From assembly GCA_031552735.1 (NCBI GenBank), contig JAVBMF010000009.1, positions 1-59,659 on the forward strand: a stretch of DNA of 59,659 nucleotides. Direction: 5' to 3'. The DNA is from JAVBUY01 sp031552735 (GTDB lineage: Bacteria; Bacillota; Clostridia; Christensenellales; Aristaeellaceae). Made by a program: the position numbers and the translations under genes. Within the stretch, counting starts at the first letter, position 1. The number at the start of each line of letters is the position of its first letter. The notes under the pieces were generated by a model, which worked only from the letters and a program-made list of their open reading frames with translations, did no database searches and was not told where the DNA came from. Below, one piece after another: positions 37,165 to 45,409 of the stretch.

Positions 37165-37238
37165 AAGCGGCCCCCTGCCAAAAGAATTGAACTGCGAAAA
37201 AATGAATAAATGGGAAGATATCCCTTTTCTATGCCTTT

Positions 37239-37266
37239 ATTATAGCATCTGCCCTGCCAAAAGCAA
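37239..37266 (-). promoter_or_regulatory. Promoter of the diguanylate cyclase gene
   Basis: TTGCTT (37261-37266) and TATAAT (37239-37244) on the minus strand, 16 bp apart. Confidence 0.6.
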
Positions 37267-37322
37267 CCACTCGGCGCGGATTTAAGACTTGTCACAGCTA
37301 AACATTCTTTTCATCTTTGGGC

Positions 37323-37347
37323 AAAAAAAAGCCGCCCGAAGGCGGCT
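37323..37347 (-). terminator. Terminator of the peroxiredoxin gene
   Basis: AGCCGCC-TTCG-GGCGGC stem-loop on the minus strand followed by eight T residues. Confidence 0.92.
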
Positions 37348-37360
37348 AAGCGGGACAAAG

Positions 37361-38038
37361 TTATTTCTTTTCGCGGCGGAAGCACAGGAACCAATCCAGG
37401 CAATACTGATTGTCGTCCTTGCTCTGCATGCGCTCCTTGGCCACACCGCAGCTGCCCGCGGTGGGCACGATCACATCCTGACCGGGCTGCCAGTTGGCCG
37501 GCGTCGCGCAGGCGTCCTTGTCGGCCTTTTGTAGCGCGATGATCACGCGCTTAATCTCCTCAAAGTTGCGTCCGGTGGACAGCGGATAGTAGAGGATCAG
37601 GCGAATCTTGCCCGCCGGATCGACGATGAACACTGCGCGCACTGCCTGCGTGTTGGACTGACCGGGCTGGATCATGCCATATTGCTTGGCGATGTCCATG
37701 CGGATGTCCTCGATGAGCGGGAACTTGACCTCGACGTTCTTCATGCCGTTCCATTCCAGCTCCTGGATCTTGCGCAGCCAGGCGATGTGCGCATACAGCG
37801 AGTCCACCGACAGGCCAACCAGCTCGGTGTTCAGCGCCTTAAACTCCTCCGCCATGGTCGCAAAGGTCATAAACTCGGTGGTACACACCGGCGTAAAGTC
37901 CGCCGGATGGGAAAAGAGGATCACCCATTTGCCCTTGTAGTCGGCGGGGAAGTTGATATCCCCCTGTGTGGTCTTTGCGGTAAACGCCGGCGCCATATCG
38001 CCAATCAGCGGCATTCTGAATCCTTGCATCTCTTCCAT
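37361..38038 (-). CDS. Peroxiredoxin, Prx6/1-Cys type
   Basis: A 225-residue thiol peroxidase that reduces hydrogen peroxide and alkyl hydroperoxides. The peroxidatic Cys52 is in the block FSHPADFTPVCTTE, with catalytic Thr49 and a conserved distal arginine in the PLSTGRNFEEI region. The long C-terminal domain, with PANWQPGQDVIVP, is characteristic of the Prx6 group; extra cysteines near the end (SCGV, YCLDWFLC) may act as resolving residues. The ATG at 38038 is chosen because AGGAGG lies about eight bases upstream; a nine-codon longer start has none. Confidence 0.93.
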   Translation of the reverse strand: MEEMQGFRMPLIGDMAPAFTAKTTQGDINFPADYKGKWVILFSHPADFTPVCTTEFMTFATMAEEFKALNTELVGLSVDSLYAHIAWLRKIQELEWNGMKNVEVKFPLIEDIRMDIAKQYGMIQPGQSNTQAVRAVFIVDPAGKIRLILYYPLSTGRNFEEIKRVIIALQKADKDACATPANWQPGQDVIVPTAGSCGVAKERMQSKDDNQYCLDWFLCFRREKK

Positions 38039-38066
38039 CTTCAAGTCCTCCTCTTTCACTTTCATT

Positions 38067-38122
38067 TAACAGTAACAATTCCTGTTATCATCATATTATC
38101 CTCAACCCACCCGTTTGTCAAG
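38067..38122 (-). promoter_or_regulatory. Promoter and palindromic operator of the peroxiredoxin gene
   Basis: On the minus strand TTGACA (38117-38122) and GATAAT (38095-38100) are 16 bp apart. Immediately downstream lies the inverted repeat TAACAG-N9-CTGTTA (38067-38087), placed where a repressor would block transcription. It does not match the PerR box (TTATAAT-N-ATTATAA). Confidence 0.6.
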
Positions 38123-38158
38123 CCCAAATCAAAAAAATGTTTTCCTGACCGCACGGAA

Positions 38159-38187
38159 TTGACATGGCGGCCACTTTGCCGTACAAT
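38159..38187 (+). promoter_or_regulatory. Promoter of tRNA-Ser(UGA)
   Basis: TTGACA (38159-38164), 17 bp, TACAAT (38182-38187), 30 bp before the tRNA. Confidence 0.85.
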
Positions 38188-38217
38188 TTGGGAGGTTCTC
38201 TGGTCGCGAATACATTT

Positions 38218-38306
38218 GGAGAGATGGCCGAGCGGTTGATGGCGCTGGTCTTGAAAACCAGTGATGCCGAAAGGCACCGGGGGTTCGAATCCCTCTCTCT
38301 CCGCCA
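38218..38306 (+). tRNA. tRNA-Ser(UGA)
   Basis: A complete 89-nt serine tRNA including an encoded CCA end. Acceptor arms GGAGAGA/TCTCTCC pair fully, the anticodon loop CTTGAAA gives anticodon TGA at 38252-38254, the long variable arm TGCCGAAAGGCA is typical of tRNA-Ser, and the T arm is GGGTTCGAATCCC. It reads UCA and probably other UCN codons. It has its own promoter and terminator. Confidence 0.97.
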
Positions 38307-38313
38307 TCGCGAA

Positions 38314-38339
38314 GTCCGCCACGTCAGTGGTGGGCTTTT
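38314..38339 (+). terminator. Terminator of tRNA-Ser(UGA)
   Basis: Nine-pair stem GTCCGCCAC/GTGGTGGGC (two G-T pairs), loop GTCA, then TTTT. Confidence 0.85.
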
Positions 38340-38343
38340 GCGT

Positions 38344-38375
38344 TGGCGGAGGCTGATACGTGGATTCGAACCCAC
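38344..38375 (-). other. Isolated tRNA T-arm-like fragment with CCA end
   Basis: On the minus strand GTGGGTTCGAATCCAC (38375-38360), a perfect T arm, is followed by GTATCAGCCTCCGCCA-like sequence ending at 38344. No anticodon stem or D arm can be built upstream, so it is a 3' tRNA remnant or chance similarity. It faces the tRNA-Ser(UGA) across the terminator. The rest of the gap 38376-38820 holds only the weak open frame at 38453-38722. Confidence 0.4.
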
Positions 38376-38452
38376 ATGGACGCGAGCGCAACACGAGAAA
38401 GCGGGGCGAGACGATGACCCAAGCACAATTTCGGCACGATTTCCTGTGCGGG

Positions 38453-38722
38453 CTAGGCTCGGCGCTGCTGACGCTGCAAGCGTGTGAGCAGCCATCGCAG
38501 TATCTTTCCGTCGTCCAATACGGCTGCCTGCACAACACCACCTATGACATACAGTGCGAAGGCGAACGAAGTTGCTAGCGTCCCTTTTCCATCGTGAAAT
38601 GCTCTGCACGCATCGCACTTGCCATGGCGCGGACAATCCACATCCGGGCATTTGCAGGTGCAGGATGGGGCTTCCATTTGATCATTTTTCTTTGCATCAT
38701 CGTTTCCCATCACAAGGGCCAC
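38453..38722 (-). CDS. Doubtful small Cys-rich open frame
   Basis: An 89-codon frame. Residues 19-45 include CTCKCPDVDCPRHGKCDAC, which resembles the small proteins of Clostridia with CPxxxCPRHGxCxxC, but the usual short C-terminus is missing. After the GKGT segment the frame runs into a hydrophobic stretch and ends in unrelated Arg/Gln-rich sequence, so it may be a decayed or frameshifted copy. No clear ribosome binding site. Confidence 0.3.
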   Translation of the reverse strand: MALVMGNDDAKKNDQMEAPSCTCKCPDVDCPRHGKCDACRAFHDGKGTLATSFAFALYVIGGVVQAAVLDDGKILRWLLTRLQRQQRRA

Positions 38723-38820
38723 TCCGTCACCTGTACCGCATCCTCAAAATAGGCTCTGGGTAAGACGGTTCCTTCAAGCGTCTTGCTCAGCGGCCTATCA
38801 CGGGCACTTTTCTTCGCAAC

Positions 38821-39468
38821 TCACGCCCGCTCAAACAGTCCATAGGTCCTGCCCACATCGATGACAAACAGGATGCCCTTGCCCGGCTCATCCAGGCGCG
38901 TGCGCTCGCAGATGGCGGCGGTGATCGCATCGGTGGTTTCGGCCTTAGCCACGATCAGCACCACCTCGCGCTCAGGCTCGATGGGCATGGCGAAGAGCAC
39001 CTGTGTTTCGTGGATACCCGAACCGCGCGCATGCAGCACGGTGCCGCCGCGCGCGCCCGCCGCGTTAGCGGCCTCGATCACCGCGTCGGCCTGCCCTCTG
39101 TCCACGATGGTAAAAATTGCGTGATACATGGCTTTATCCTCCATCTTTTGAGCTGGCGCAGTCGGCGCTTCCCGCGTGCCAAACAGCGGACCAAAGGGAA
39201 TGGTGAACGCGATGCCGTGCCCCGGCTTATGAAAGGCCATCTCGCGGCAAACGTTCTGCATAATGTCGTCGCTGCGCTCACCAGCCACCATCATCACAAA
39301 CTCCCTGCGCGCGTCGTCCAGCCCCAGTATCTCCAGCAGATGGTCCTTGACGGTTCCGCGCGCACGCATCACCGTGCCGCCGGAAATGCCGTGCCGCTTG
39401 GCGACCTGCAACACCCTCGATCCCTTGTCGTGGTTGACAATGCAACAAATCAGCTCATGCGCCGGCAT
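38821..39468 (-). CDS. Tandem P-II-like signalling protein
   Basis: A 215-residue protein made of two copies of a P-II (GlnB-like) ferredoxin fold: residues 1-95 (SRVLQVAKRHGISGGTVMRA, then GHGIAFTIPF) and about 113-212 (ADAVIEAANAAGARGGTVLHA, then GKGILFVIDV). P-II proteins bind nucleotides or small effectors and gate transporters. The start overlaps the DUF1538 gene by 14 bp, so the two proteins are co-made, and DUF1538 proteins are often next to P-II-like partners. It likely controls that membrane protein; effector unknown. Confidence 0.85.
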   Translation of the reverse strand: MPAHELICCIVNHDKGSRVLQVAKRHGISGGTVMRARGTVKDHLLEILGLDDARREFVMMVAGERSDDIMQNVCREMAFHKPGHGIAFTIPFGPLFGTREAPTAPAQKMEDKAMYHAIFTIVDRGQADAVIEAANAAGARGGTVLHARGSGIHETQVLFAMPIEPEREVVLIVAKAETTDAITAAICERTRLDEPGKGILFVIDVGRTYGLFERA

Positions 39469-40954
39469 TCGCCTTCACCGCCCTTCGATTGGTTTTCAGT
39501 TTGACGATCAGCCCCAGCGCCTGCAGGGTAATGATCGGTGTCATCGCCACGAGCGCAATCATGCCAAATCCATCGCGGAGCACATCGGCGCCGGGGATGG
39601 ACTCGGCCACACCCTGGGAAAACGCCAGGATAAACGTAGCGGTCATCGGGCCGGAGGCCACGCCGCCGGAATCAAACGCGATGCCGACATACAGCTTGGG
39701 CACAAAGAAGGAGAGCAGCACCGACAGCGAGAAGCCGGGCAGCAGATAGTGCCACAGCTGAATGCCCGGCACCAAGACGCGCAGGATGGACAGCGCCACC
39801 GCCAACCCCACTCCGATCGACAGTGCGGCCAGCACGATGCGCCGCTGCACATAGCCGCTGGTTACCGTTTCGATCTGATCGGTCAGCACATGCACGGCGG
39901 GCTCGGCTAGCACAGTGATCAGTCCCAGCAGAAACCCGACGCCCACGGCGATGGCCTTGTGATCATACCGCGCGATTTCGTAGCCGATCACTGTGCCCAC
40001 ATCCATAAATCCGGCATGCACACCGGTCAAAAACAGCGTCAGGCCGATCAGCGTATACAGCAGACCTTTGAGAATCTTGCGAAAGGGTTTTTTCGCGAAG
40101 TGAAATATGCGCCACTGAAACACCAGATAGATCGCCAGCACCGGCAGCAGCGCCACCGTGGATTCCAGCGCGGTGCGCGGCAACGCGCGCACATATGGCA
40201 GCAGCACCGTTGTTTGATCCATCGCGCCAGCGGGCAGGCTGCCGGACAGCACGCCCTCCCCAGGCGCCAGCAGTCGCATGATCATCACGCCCAAAATCGC
40301 GCCGGTGGAGGTAATCGCCACCAAGCCAAAGCTATCGTTCTCCGATGCGTTGCTGTCCTTTTTCAGCGCCGACACGCCCAGCGCCAGCGAGAGGATAAAG
40401 GGCACGGTCAGCGCGCCGGTGGTGGCGCCCGACGCGTCAAAGGCAATCGCCAGAAATTCCGGTTCCACAAAAAGCGCCAGTACGCCAATCAGCGCGTACA
40501 ATCCGGCCAGCGTGACATGCAGCGGAACATTATACAGGATGCGCACCAGACCCAGCGACAGCATCGCCGCGATGCCCAGCGACACGACCAGCAGAATGGT
40601 CAGGCTGCCGATGCTCCCCTGCGTCACCGCAGACACCTGCGCGGCCAAAATTTGCAGATCCGGCTCGGCGATGGAAATAAAGAAGCCCAGCACCAACCCC
40701 ACGGCGGCAATGCCGAGGATATGCCGAAAGCGCGGCAGCACCACGCCGATGTGCGTGCCCAGCGATGAAATGCCGATATCCACGCCAAACAGGAATATGG
40801 AAAGCCCCAGCACCACCAGCGCCGCGCCGAGCAAAAACCTGCGTAGCAGCGGCGCGGGCAACGGCGTCAGTGTGGCGTGCAGCAGCAGCACGATCACCAC
40901 AATCGGCAGCACCGAGTACAGAACCTCTTTGACTTTTTCTAATAGGATGCGCAA
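39455..40954 (-). CDS. DUF1538 tandem-repeat membrane protein
   Basis: A 499-residue protein of about 12-14 helices in two homologous halves. FLFGVDIGISSLGTHIG and ISIAEPDLQ in half one correspond to FLTGVHAGFMDVGTVIG and TVLAEPAVH in half two; likewise LAIAFDASGATTGALTVPFI with VGIAFDSGGVASGPMTATFI. This inverted-like duplication and glycine-rich re-entrant blocks indicate a transporter or channel (DUF1538). The TTG at 40954 follows AGGGGGGCGGGG; no ATG is suitable. The substrate is unknown. Confidence 0.85.
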   Translation of the reverse strand: MRILLEKVKEVLYSVLPIVVIVLLLHATLTPLPAPLLRRFLLGAALVVLGLSIFLFGVDIGISSLGTHIGVVLPRFRHILGIAAVGLVLGFFISIAEPDLQILAAQVSAVTQGSIGSLTILLVVSLGIAAMLSLGLVRILYNVPLHVTLAGLYALIGVLALFVEPEFLAIAFDASGATTGALTVPFILSLALGVSALKKDSNASENDSFGLVAITSTGAILGVMIMRLLAPGEGVLSGSLPAGAMDQTTVLLPYVRALPRTALESTVALLPVLAIYLVFQWRIFHFAKKPFRKILKGLLYTLIGLTLFLTGVHAGFMDVGTVIGYEIARYDHKAIAVGVGFLLGLITVLAEPAVHVLTDQIETVTSGYVQRRIVLAALSIGVGLAVALSILRVLVPGIQLWHYLLPGFSLSVLLSFFVPKLYVGIAFDSGGVASGPMTATFILAFSQGVAESIPGADVLRDGFGMIALVAMTPIITLQALGLIVKLKTNRRAVKANAGA

Positions 40955-41046
40955 CGCGCCCCGCCCCCCTTCGCAATTTGTTCCGGGATGCACCGACAAG
41001 CGCCGAAGCCGCCCGCCGCTTGGCAAGCGGGCGAGCACTCTATATA

Positions 41047-41075
41047 AGCATAACAAAATTCCCCGATGAATGCAA
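41047..41075 (-). promoter_or_regulatory. Promoter of the DUF1538/P-II operon
   Basis: TTGCAT (41070-41075) and TATGCT (41047-41052) on the minus strand, 17 bp apart. The leader contains a GCCCGCTT/AAGCGGGC hairpin. Confidence 0.45.
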
Positions 41076-41088
41076 CCCGGCGGCGCAG

Positions 41089-41119
41089 AAAAGCCGCCTT
41101 CTCCCCGGGAGAAAGCGGC
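41089..41119 (-). terminator. Terminator of the DUF362 operon
   Basis: On the minus strand GCCGCTTTCTCCC pairs with GGGAGAAGGCGGC, followed by TTTT. Confidence 0.8.
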
Positions 41120-41130
41120 CTTCAGTGCGC

Positions 41131-42249
41131 CTACTTGACCAGATTCATCAGCGGATGCCGCTTGACCACGATATCATGCTTGGGGCACAGCTCCTGACAG
41201 CAGAAGCAGCGGATGCACGGTTTCAGGTTGACCTCAGGCCGCTTCTGACCGTTCATGGTGATCGCCTGAACCGGGCAACTGGCGGCGCAGATGCCGCAGC
41301 CATTGCAGTCCTTGTGCGGAAACACCGGACGCGGGCGAACGAACGGAAACATGCGCGCCAGCCGCTCCATGTTGCTGACGCGGTGCCCGCCGCGCATGGG
41401 GATGTTCATGTCGGTCAGGCGCAGGTCATCGACCGCCGCGCCGATCACCTCTACCTCGCCGACCAGCCCGCGCGCCACCGCCTCGGCCAGCACCGGTGCC
41501 TCATCCACCGCCAGCCCCATGATGCGCGCGCCCACGCTGTCCGCCGCGTGCGGGTTCGTGGCCGCGATCAGCGCGTGCATGGCGCGCGGCTTGCCGCCGG
41601 ATGGGCCTTCCCCCTCCATGCCGACAATGGCGTCAATGACCGACAAGGCGGGCTTGACCGCCTCGCACAGATCGACCAGCATCTTGCAGAACTGCTTGGG
41701 GTTCTGATAGATCGCATGGTACTCCATCTTGGTGGTGCCGGGCAGCAAACCGAACAGATTCTTGACGGCGGCGGTCATGATGGTCAGGCCATGCGTTTTC
41801 AGCTTGCCGACATTGATGAGCACATCGGCCTTGTGGTACGCCTGCATGCAGGGAAAACGATGCGCCACTACGCCATCGGGCGCGGGCAGCTCGGTTTCGC
41901 GCATGTCCATGATCAGCTCCGCGCCGGTCTGCTCGGCCACCTTGGCCATACCGGTGCCCTGATACACGCCGCCTTGCAGGATCGGCGGGCCGCCGGTGCT
42001 GTCGGCGATCATCGGGATGCCCCCGGCGGCCTGCACCGCCTCGACCACCGCGCGCACCACCGCCGGGTGCGTGGTGGCGGCGCGCTCAGGCGCCATGCGC
42101 ATGACCAGATTGGGCTTGACCATCACGGTTTGCCCGGGCTGTACAAACGCGCGCATGCCGCCCATCGGCGCAAGCAGCGCGTCCAGCGCTTGCCGCACCG
42201 CGTCCAAATCATAGTCCATGCATTGTTGCAGCGAAACAACATCCTTCAT
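41131..42249 (-). CDS. DUF362 protein with two [4Fe-4S] ferredoxin motifs
   Basis: A 372-residue protein. The N-terminal 290 residues are the DUF362 domain (VMVKPNLV near residue 43, ADSTGGPP, INVGKLKTHG). The C-terminal part has CNGCGICAASCP and CIRCFCCQELCP, giving two [4Fe-4S] clusters. DUF362 proteins are redox-related but uncharacterised. Two adjacent ATGs are possible; GGAGG lies four bases before the first and seven before the second (42249), which I use. It overlaps the HAD gene. Confidence 0.88.
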   Translation of the reverse strand: MKDVVSLQQCMDYDLDAVRQALDALLAPMGGMRAFVQPGQTVMVKPNLVMRMAPERAATTHPAVVRAVVEAVQAAGGIPMIADSTGGPPILQGGVYQGTGMAKVAEQTGAELIMDMRETELPAPDGVVAHRFPCMQAYHKADVLINVGKLKTHGLTIMTAAVKNLFGLLPGTTKMEYHAIYQNPKQFCKMLVDLCEAVKPALSVIDAIVGMEGEGPSGGKPRAMHALIAATNPHAADSVGARIMGLAVDEAPVLAEAVARGLVGEVEVIGAAVDDLRLTDMNIPMRGGHRVSNMERLARMFPFVRPRPVFPHKDCNGCGICAASCPVQAITMNGQKRPEVNLKPCIRCFCCQELCPKHDIVVKRHPLMNLVK

Positions 42250-43082
42250 CATACACCCTCCAGCGCAAGGCGGCGCACCGCGCGCCCCACGCCACTGTGA
42301 TCGCAGGGATCGGTTTGGTGCGCGCACAGCGCGCGGATGCCCTCGGTGGCGTTGCCCATCGCGACGCTGACGCCCGCCCATGCCAGCATGCTGCGGTCGT
42401 TCTCATGGTCGCCGATGGCCATCACCTGTTCGCGCGGGATGCCCAATCGTTCGGCGATCTCGGCCAGCGCGCGCCCCTTGGTGATGCCCTCGGGCATGAT
42501 CTCGCGGTTATCGCTCCACGAGCTGGTCACATCAATGCCCGCTAGCGCGTCCAGTTGCGCGCCAACCTCGGCCAAGCGCGGCTTCACGGCGTCCTCAAAG
42601 GCCAACAGTTTGATCAGCCCCTCGTCCAGCGCCTTTTCAAGCGCCGCCTCGCCAAAGTGCACGCGCACCTCGCCGCGCTCCACGGTCTCTCGCGCCCATT
42701 TCTGCTGCATGGCGGAGGTGGCCTCGTCGTGGATCAGCACCATGTCCGAGCCATAGAACGCATTGAACGGCAAGTCCGACGCCAGCAGCAGCGCCGCCGC
42801 CTGCCGCGCGCTGCCGTCGGGCAGGTCGTGACGGATCACTAGCTTGCCGGTCGGGTCCAGCACACGCGCGCCGTTGCAGCCCGCCGCCCAGCAGGAAAAA
42901 CCGGCGCGCTGCGCGTAGCCGGTAATCTCCTCGACCATGCGCCCGGTGCAGATCGCGATCTCGATGCCCGCTTCGTTGGCGTCGCGCAGTGCCCGTGCGT
43001 TCTCCTCGGAGATCAGGTTGTCGCTGCCCAGCAGCGTGCCATCCATGTCGATGGCGATCAATCGAATCGGTGTCTTTTGCAT
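42249..43082 (-). CDS. Cof-type HAD-IIB phosphatase
   Basis: A 277-residue haloacid dehalogenase-like hydrolase. Motif I is AIDMDGTLLGSD, motif II CTGR, motif III lysine in ITKG, and motif IV GDHENDRSML. Cof-type enzymes dephosphorylate sugar phosphates or flavin/PLP precursors; substrate unknown. The ATG at 43082 follows GAGG by five bases; a TTG seven codons earlier lacks a site. Seven bases after the pseudouridine synthase. Confidence 0.92.
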   Translation of the reverse strand: MQKTPIRLIAIDMDGTLLGSDNLISEENARALRDANEAGIEIAICTGRMVEEITGYAQRAGFSCWAAGCNGARVLDPTGKLVIRHDLPDGSARQAAALLLASDLPFNAFYGSDMVLIHDEATSAMQQKWARETVERGEVRVHFGEAALEKALDEGLIKLLAFEDAVKPRLAEVGAQLDALAGIDVTSSWSDNREIMPEGITKGRALAEIAERLGIPREQVMAIGDHENDRSMLAWAGVSVAMGNATEGIRALCAHQTDPCDHSGVGRAVRRLALEGV

Positions 43083-43089
43083 GGGTTCC

Positions 43090-43974
43090 TCACTTTGTAT
43101 CAAACGGCGCGTCGCAGGTGACGGTCAGCCCGTCCAGCGCGGCCAGTTCTCCATCCAAACGCAGCGTCAGCCGCGTCGCCCACAACTGCTGCCGGACAAC
43201 ACCCAGCCGCTTGTTGGCGGCACGGTCGCCATACTTATCATCGCCCACAATCGGGTGCCCGATGTGCGCCAGATGCGCACGGATTTGATGCGTGCGGCCG
43301 GTGACCAGCCCGACCTCCAGCAGCGAACCCTCGCCGGGCGTGACCACGCGATAGCGCGTGGTGATGGCCAGCGCACCGGCAAACGGCGCGTCGCGCACCA
43401 CCGCGCGGGCCGCGTCGGCGTCCTTGCGCAGATACGCGCGCAGGGTCGCCTCGCGCGGCTCCGGCGTGCCCCATACGCGGCACATATACGTTTTCTCAAT
43501 GCGGTGGTCGTGAAACGCTGCCCGCAGCGCCGCCTCGGCCGCGTCGTCCTTGGCGACCAGCAACAACCCGCCGGTGTGGTGATCCAGCCGGTGGCACAGG
43601 CGCAGCGTCGCACCGCCCCGCTCGTCCTCGCGCGCTTGCAGCAGCTCCAGCAGTCCGGGCTGCCCCTTGGGATCGTCGGCCTGCTGGCTGGCGATGCCCT
43701 GAGGCTTGATGGCAATCAGCACGCGCGCATCCTCATACGCGATGTCCGGCGGCGTTTGGCGCGCGCCCTTATCCAGCGCCGCCTTGGGCAGATAGAGCGT
43801 CAGGCTCTCCCCGCCGCGCACGATGTCGGTGGGCAACAGCCGCGCGCCGTCGCGCTTGATCTGCCGCTTTTCCAACATTTCGCGTATCGCCCATGCCGGT
43901 TGCCCGCCCAGCGCGCGCGGCAAATAGTCCGCCAGTTTGATCGGCGGCTGTCCGGGCGGGATGGTGTGCTGCAT
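43090..43974 (-). CDS. RluA-family pseudouridine synthase with S4 domain
   Basis: A 294-residue synthase of RluC/RluD type: an N-terminal S4 RNA-binding domain (REMLEKRQIKRDGA) and the catalytic domain with the aspartate in CHRLDHHTGG and the TGRTHQIRAH block. It modifies rRNA or tRNA uridines; the site is not assigned. It heads the small operon to the HAD and DUF362 genes. A second, S4-less RluA-type gene is at 18641-19342. Confidence 0.9.
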   Translation of the reverse strand: MQHTIPPGQPPIKLADYLPRALGGQPAWAIREMLEKRQIKRDGARLLPTDIVRGGESLTLYLPKAALDKGARQTPPDIAYEDARVLIAIKPQGIASQQADDPKGQPGLLELLQAREDERGGATLRLCHRLDHHTGGLLLVAKDDAAEAALRAAFHDHRIEKTYMCRVWGTPEPREATLRAYLRKDADAARAVVRDAPFAGALAITTRYRVVTPGEGSLLEVGLVTGRTHQIRAHLAHIGHPIVGDDKYGDRAANKRLGVVRQQLWATRLTLRLDGELAALDGLTVTCDAPFDTK

Positions 43975-44013
43975 GGGCGCTCCTCGCTTGCTCTGCCAAG
44001 TGCGACATCCCCG

Positions 44014-45060
44014 CTATTGTATCGCATCCATGCGGGCAGCGCAAGCGCCATCCCAGCGCGGCACATCCTGCCACAGCCGCAGCAGCGCGCGACGCATCTC
44101 TTGTGTTTCCAGCACGATCAGGCGCGGCGACAGCACCGCGTGCAGCGCGTGTAGCGGCGCACCCTGCTTGACCAGCCAGCGCAGCTCGCGCACGCACTCG
44201 TCGGCGTTCTCGCTGGGGCGCAGCGCCCCGCGGAGCGCGGCGGCCAGCAGATGATCCAGCGGCTCCTCCTCGGGCAGCACGCCCTGCATGCCACCCAAAA
44301 GCTGTGGCGCGTCCACTTCGGGCATGTCCCGCCCGGTTTCATAGCGCTGCGCGATCAGCCCCAGCGGGTCGGCCAGCGCGGGATGCGCGATCAGCACGCC
44401 GCCGGGATAGTCGATGCAATCATACGACGCCCACAGATACTGCAGCGCCAGGTGCTGCGCCTCCTCGTCGTCGGGTTGCGCGCGCAGCACCTGCTGGGCG
44501 AAAAGCTGTTGTGGCGCGCGGTCGTCCAGCGCCCCGGCGATGTACAGCATCGCGCTGATGGTGGCATGCACCGCGAACAAGCGCATGCGCACGGCGGTGT
44601 GTTCGGGCCTGCGCAGCGCCTCGGCCAGCGGCGCCAAAAGCCGCTTGTCCAGCCGCACAACCGGGCGCCCCCTGTCCAGCCCCACGTCCGCCCACAGCCG
44701 ATGGCGCAACGCCAGCGCCGCGTCCAGCGCGTCCATGTCGTCCAGCTCGCTCTGCCCGCCCTCCACCAGCAACCGCTCAATCAGCGTATGCTCGCGGATG
44801 GCCAGGCAGTCCACCTGCCGTGGCAGCGCCTCCAGCACCACGCGCAGCGCCTCGGCCACCTGATGCGCCGAGATCGGCTTGCACGGCACCGCCTGCCACG
44901 CACCCTCGATGCGCCGACGAAGCTGCTCATACGTCAGCCCCATCAGCGCGCCGTCGCGAATCTCCTCCATGCCGTCCAGCGCGCGTTGCCACCTGATTTG
45001 CTGCATCGCGCTCAATGTTTTGCCGGTCCAGTCGATATCTTGCACCGCGTTGCGAAACAA
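44014..45060 (-). CDS. Helical cytoplasmic protein, unknown
   Basis: About 348 residues, rich in Ala, Leu, Arg and acidic residues, predicted almost all helical, with no signal peptide, membrane segment or known motif. Pattern LALRHRLWADVGLD and repeated helix pairs suggest a TPR/HEAT-like scaffold. The frame has an ATG at 45081, but AGGAGG lies inside its first codons and is nine bases before the TTG at 45060, so I prefer TTG. Function not recognised. Confidence 0.6.
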   Translation of the reverse strand: MFRNAVQDIDWTGKTLSAMQQIRWQRALDGMEEIRDGALMGLTYEQLRRRIEGAWQAVPCKPISAHQVAEALRVVLEALPRQVDCLAIREHTLIERLLVEGGQSELDDMDALDAALALRHRLWADVGLDRGRPVVRLDKRLLAPLAEALRRPEHTAVRMRLFAVHATISAMLYIAGALDDRAPQQLFAQQVLRAQPDDEEAQHLALQYLWASYDCIDYPGGVLIAHPALADPLGLIAQRYETGRDMPEVDAPQLLGGMQGVLPEEEPLDHLLAAALRGALRPSENADECVRELRWLVKQGAPLHALHAVLSPRLIVLETQEMRRALLRLWQDVPRWDGACAARMDAIQ

Positions 45061-45081
45061 GCGTCCGTCCCTCCTTCGCAT

Positions 45082-45409
45082 CTCAATCCCGCTGTATTTG
45101 GATGGATGATTTGTCCAATTTTATCATACACATGCAAAGGGCGCCCGCGTGGGCGCCGGTGCCGCCGGTTCCTGTGATTTTTCGTTGTGCTGTATCATGC
45201 GCCATGCCTCCGCGCGGGTTATTGTTTACCGCGCATACACTCATTTTGCATCATTGTACGATGTGCGCGCGCACACCGTCAAGCGCAAAAGCCTGGCAAT
45301 ACAAGCAATAACTGGCGCGCACAGGTTTTGCTTTTCTTTGCGCGCAAAGTGGCGTATAATGGCAGTGTTATATTCAGAAGTTCAAACTACTTTGTCAGGA
45401 GGGACAACC
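45082..45409. other. Intergenic gap between the helical protein and the permease
   Basis: A 328-bp gap holding a GGCGCCC/GGGCGCC hairpin (about 45139-45156), several short GC-rich inverted repeats, and a TATAAT (45355-45360) 50 bp before the permease start with only weak -35 candidates. No open frame with a ribosome binding site and no RNA gene seen. Confidence 0.5.

Noticed and set aside
38039..38065. Nine-codon N-terminal extension of the peroxiredoxin
   Set aside because: No ribosome binding site before the upstream ATG, while AGGAGG sits just before the ATG at 38038 and inside the would-be extension.
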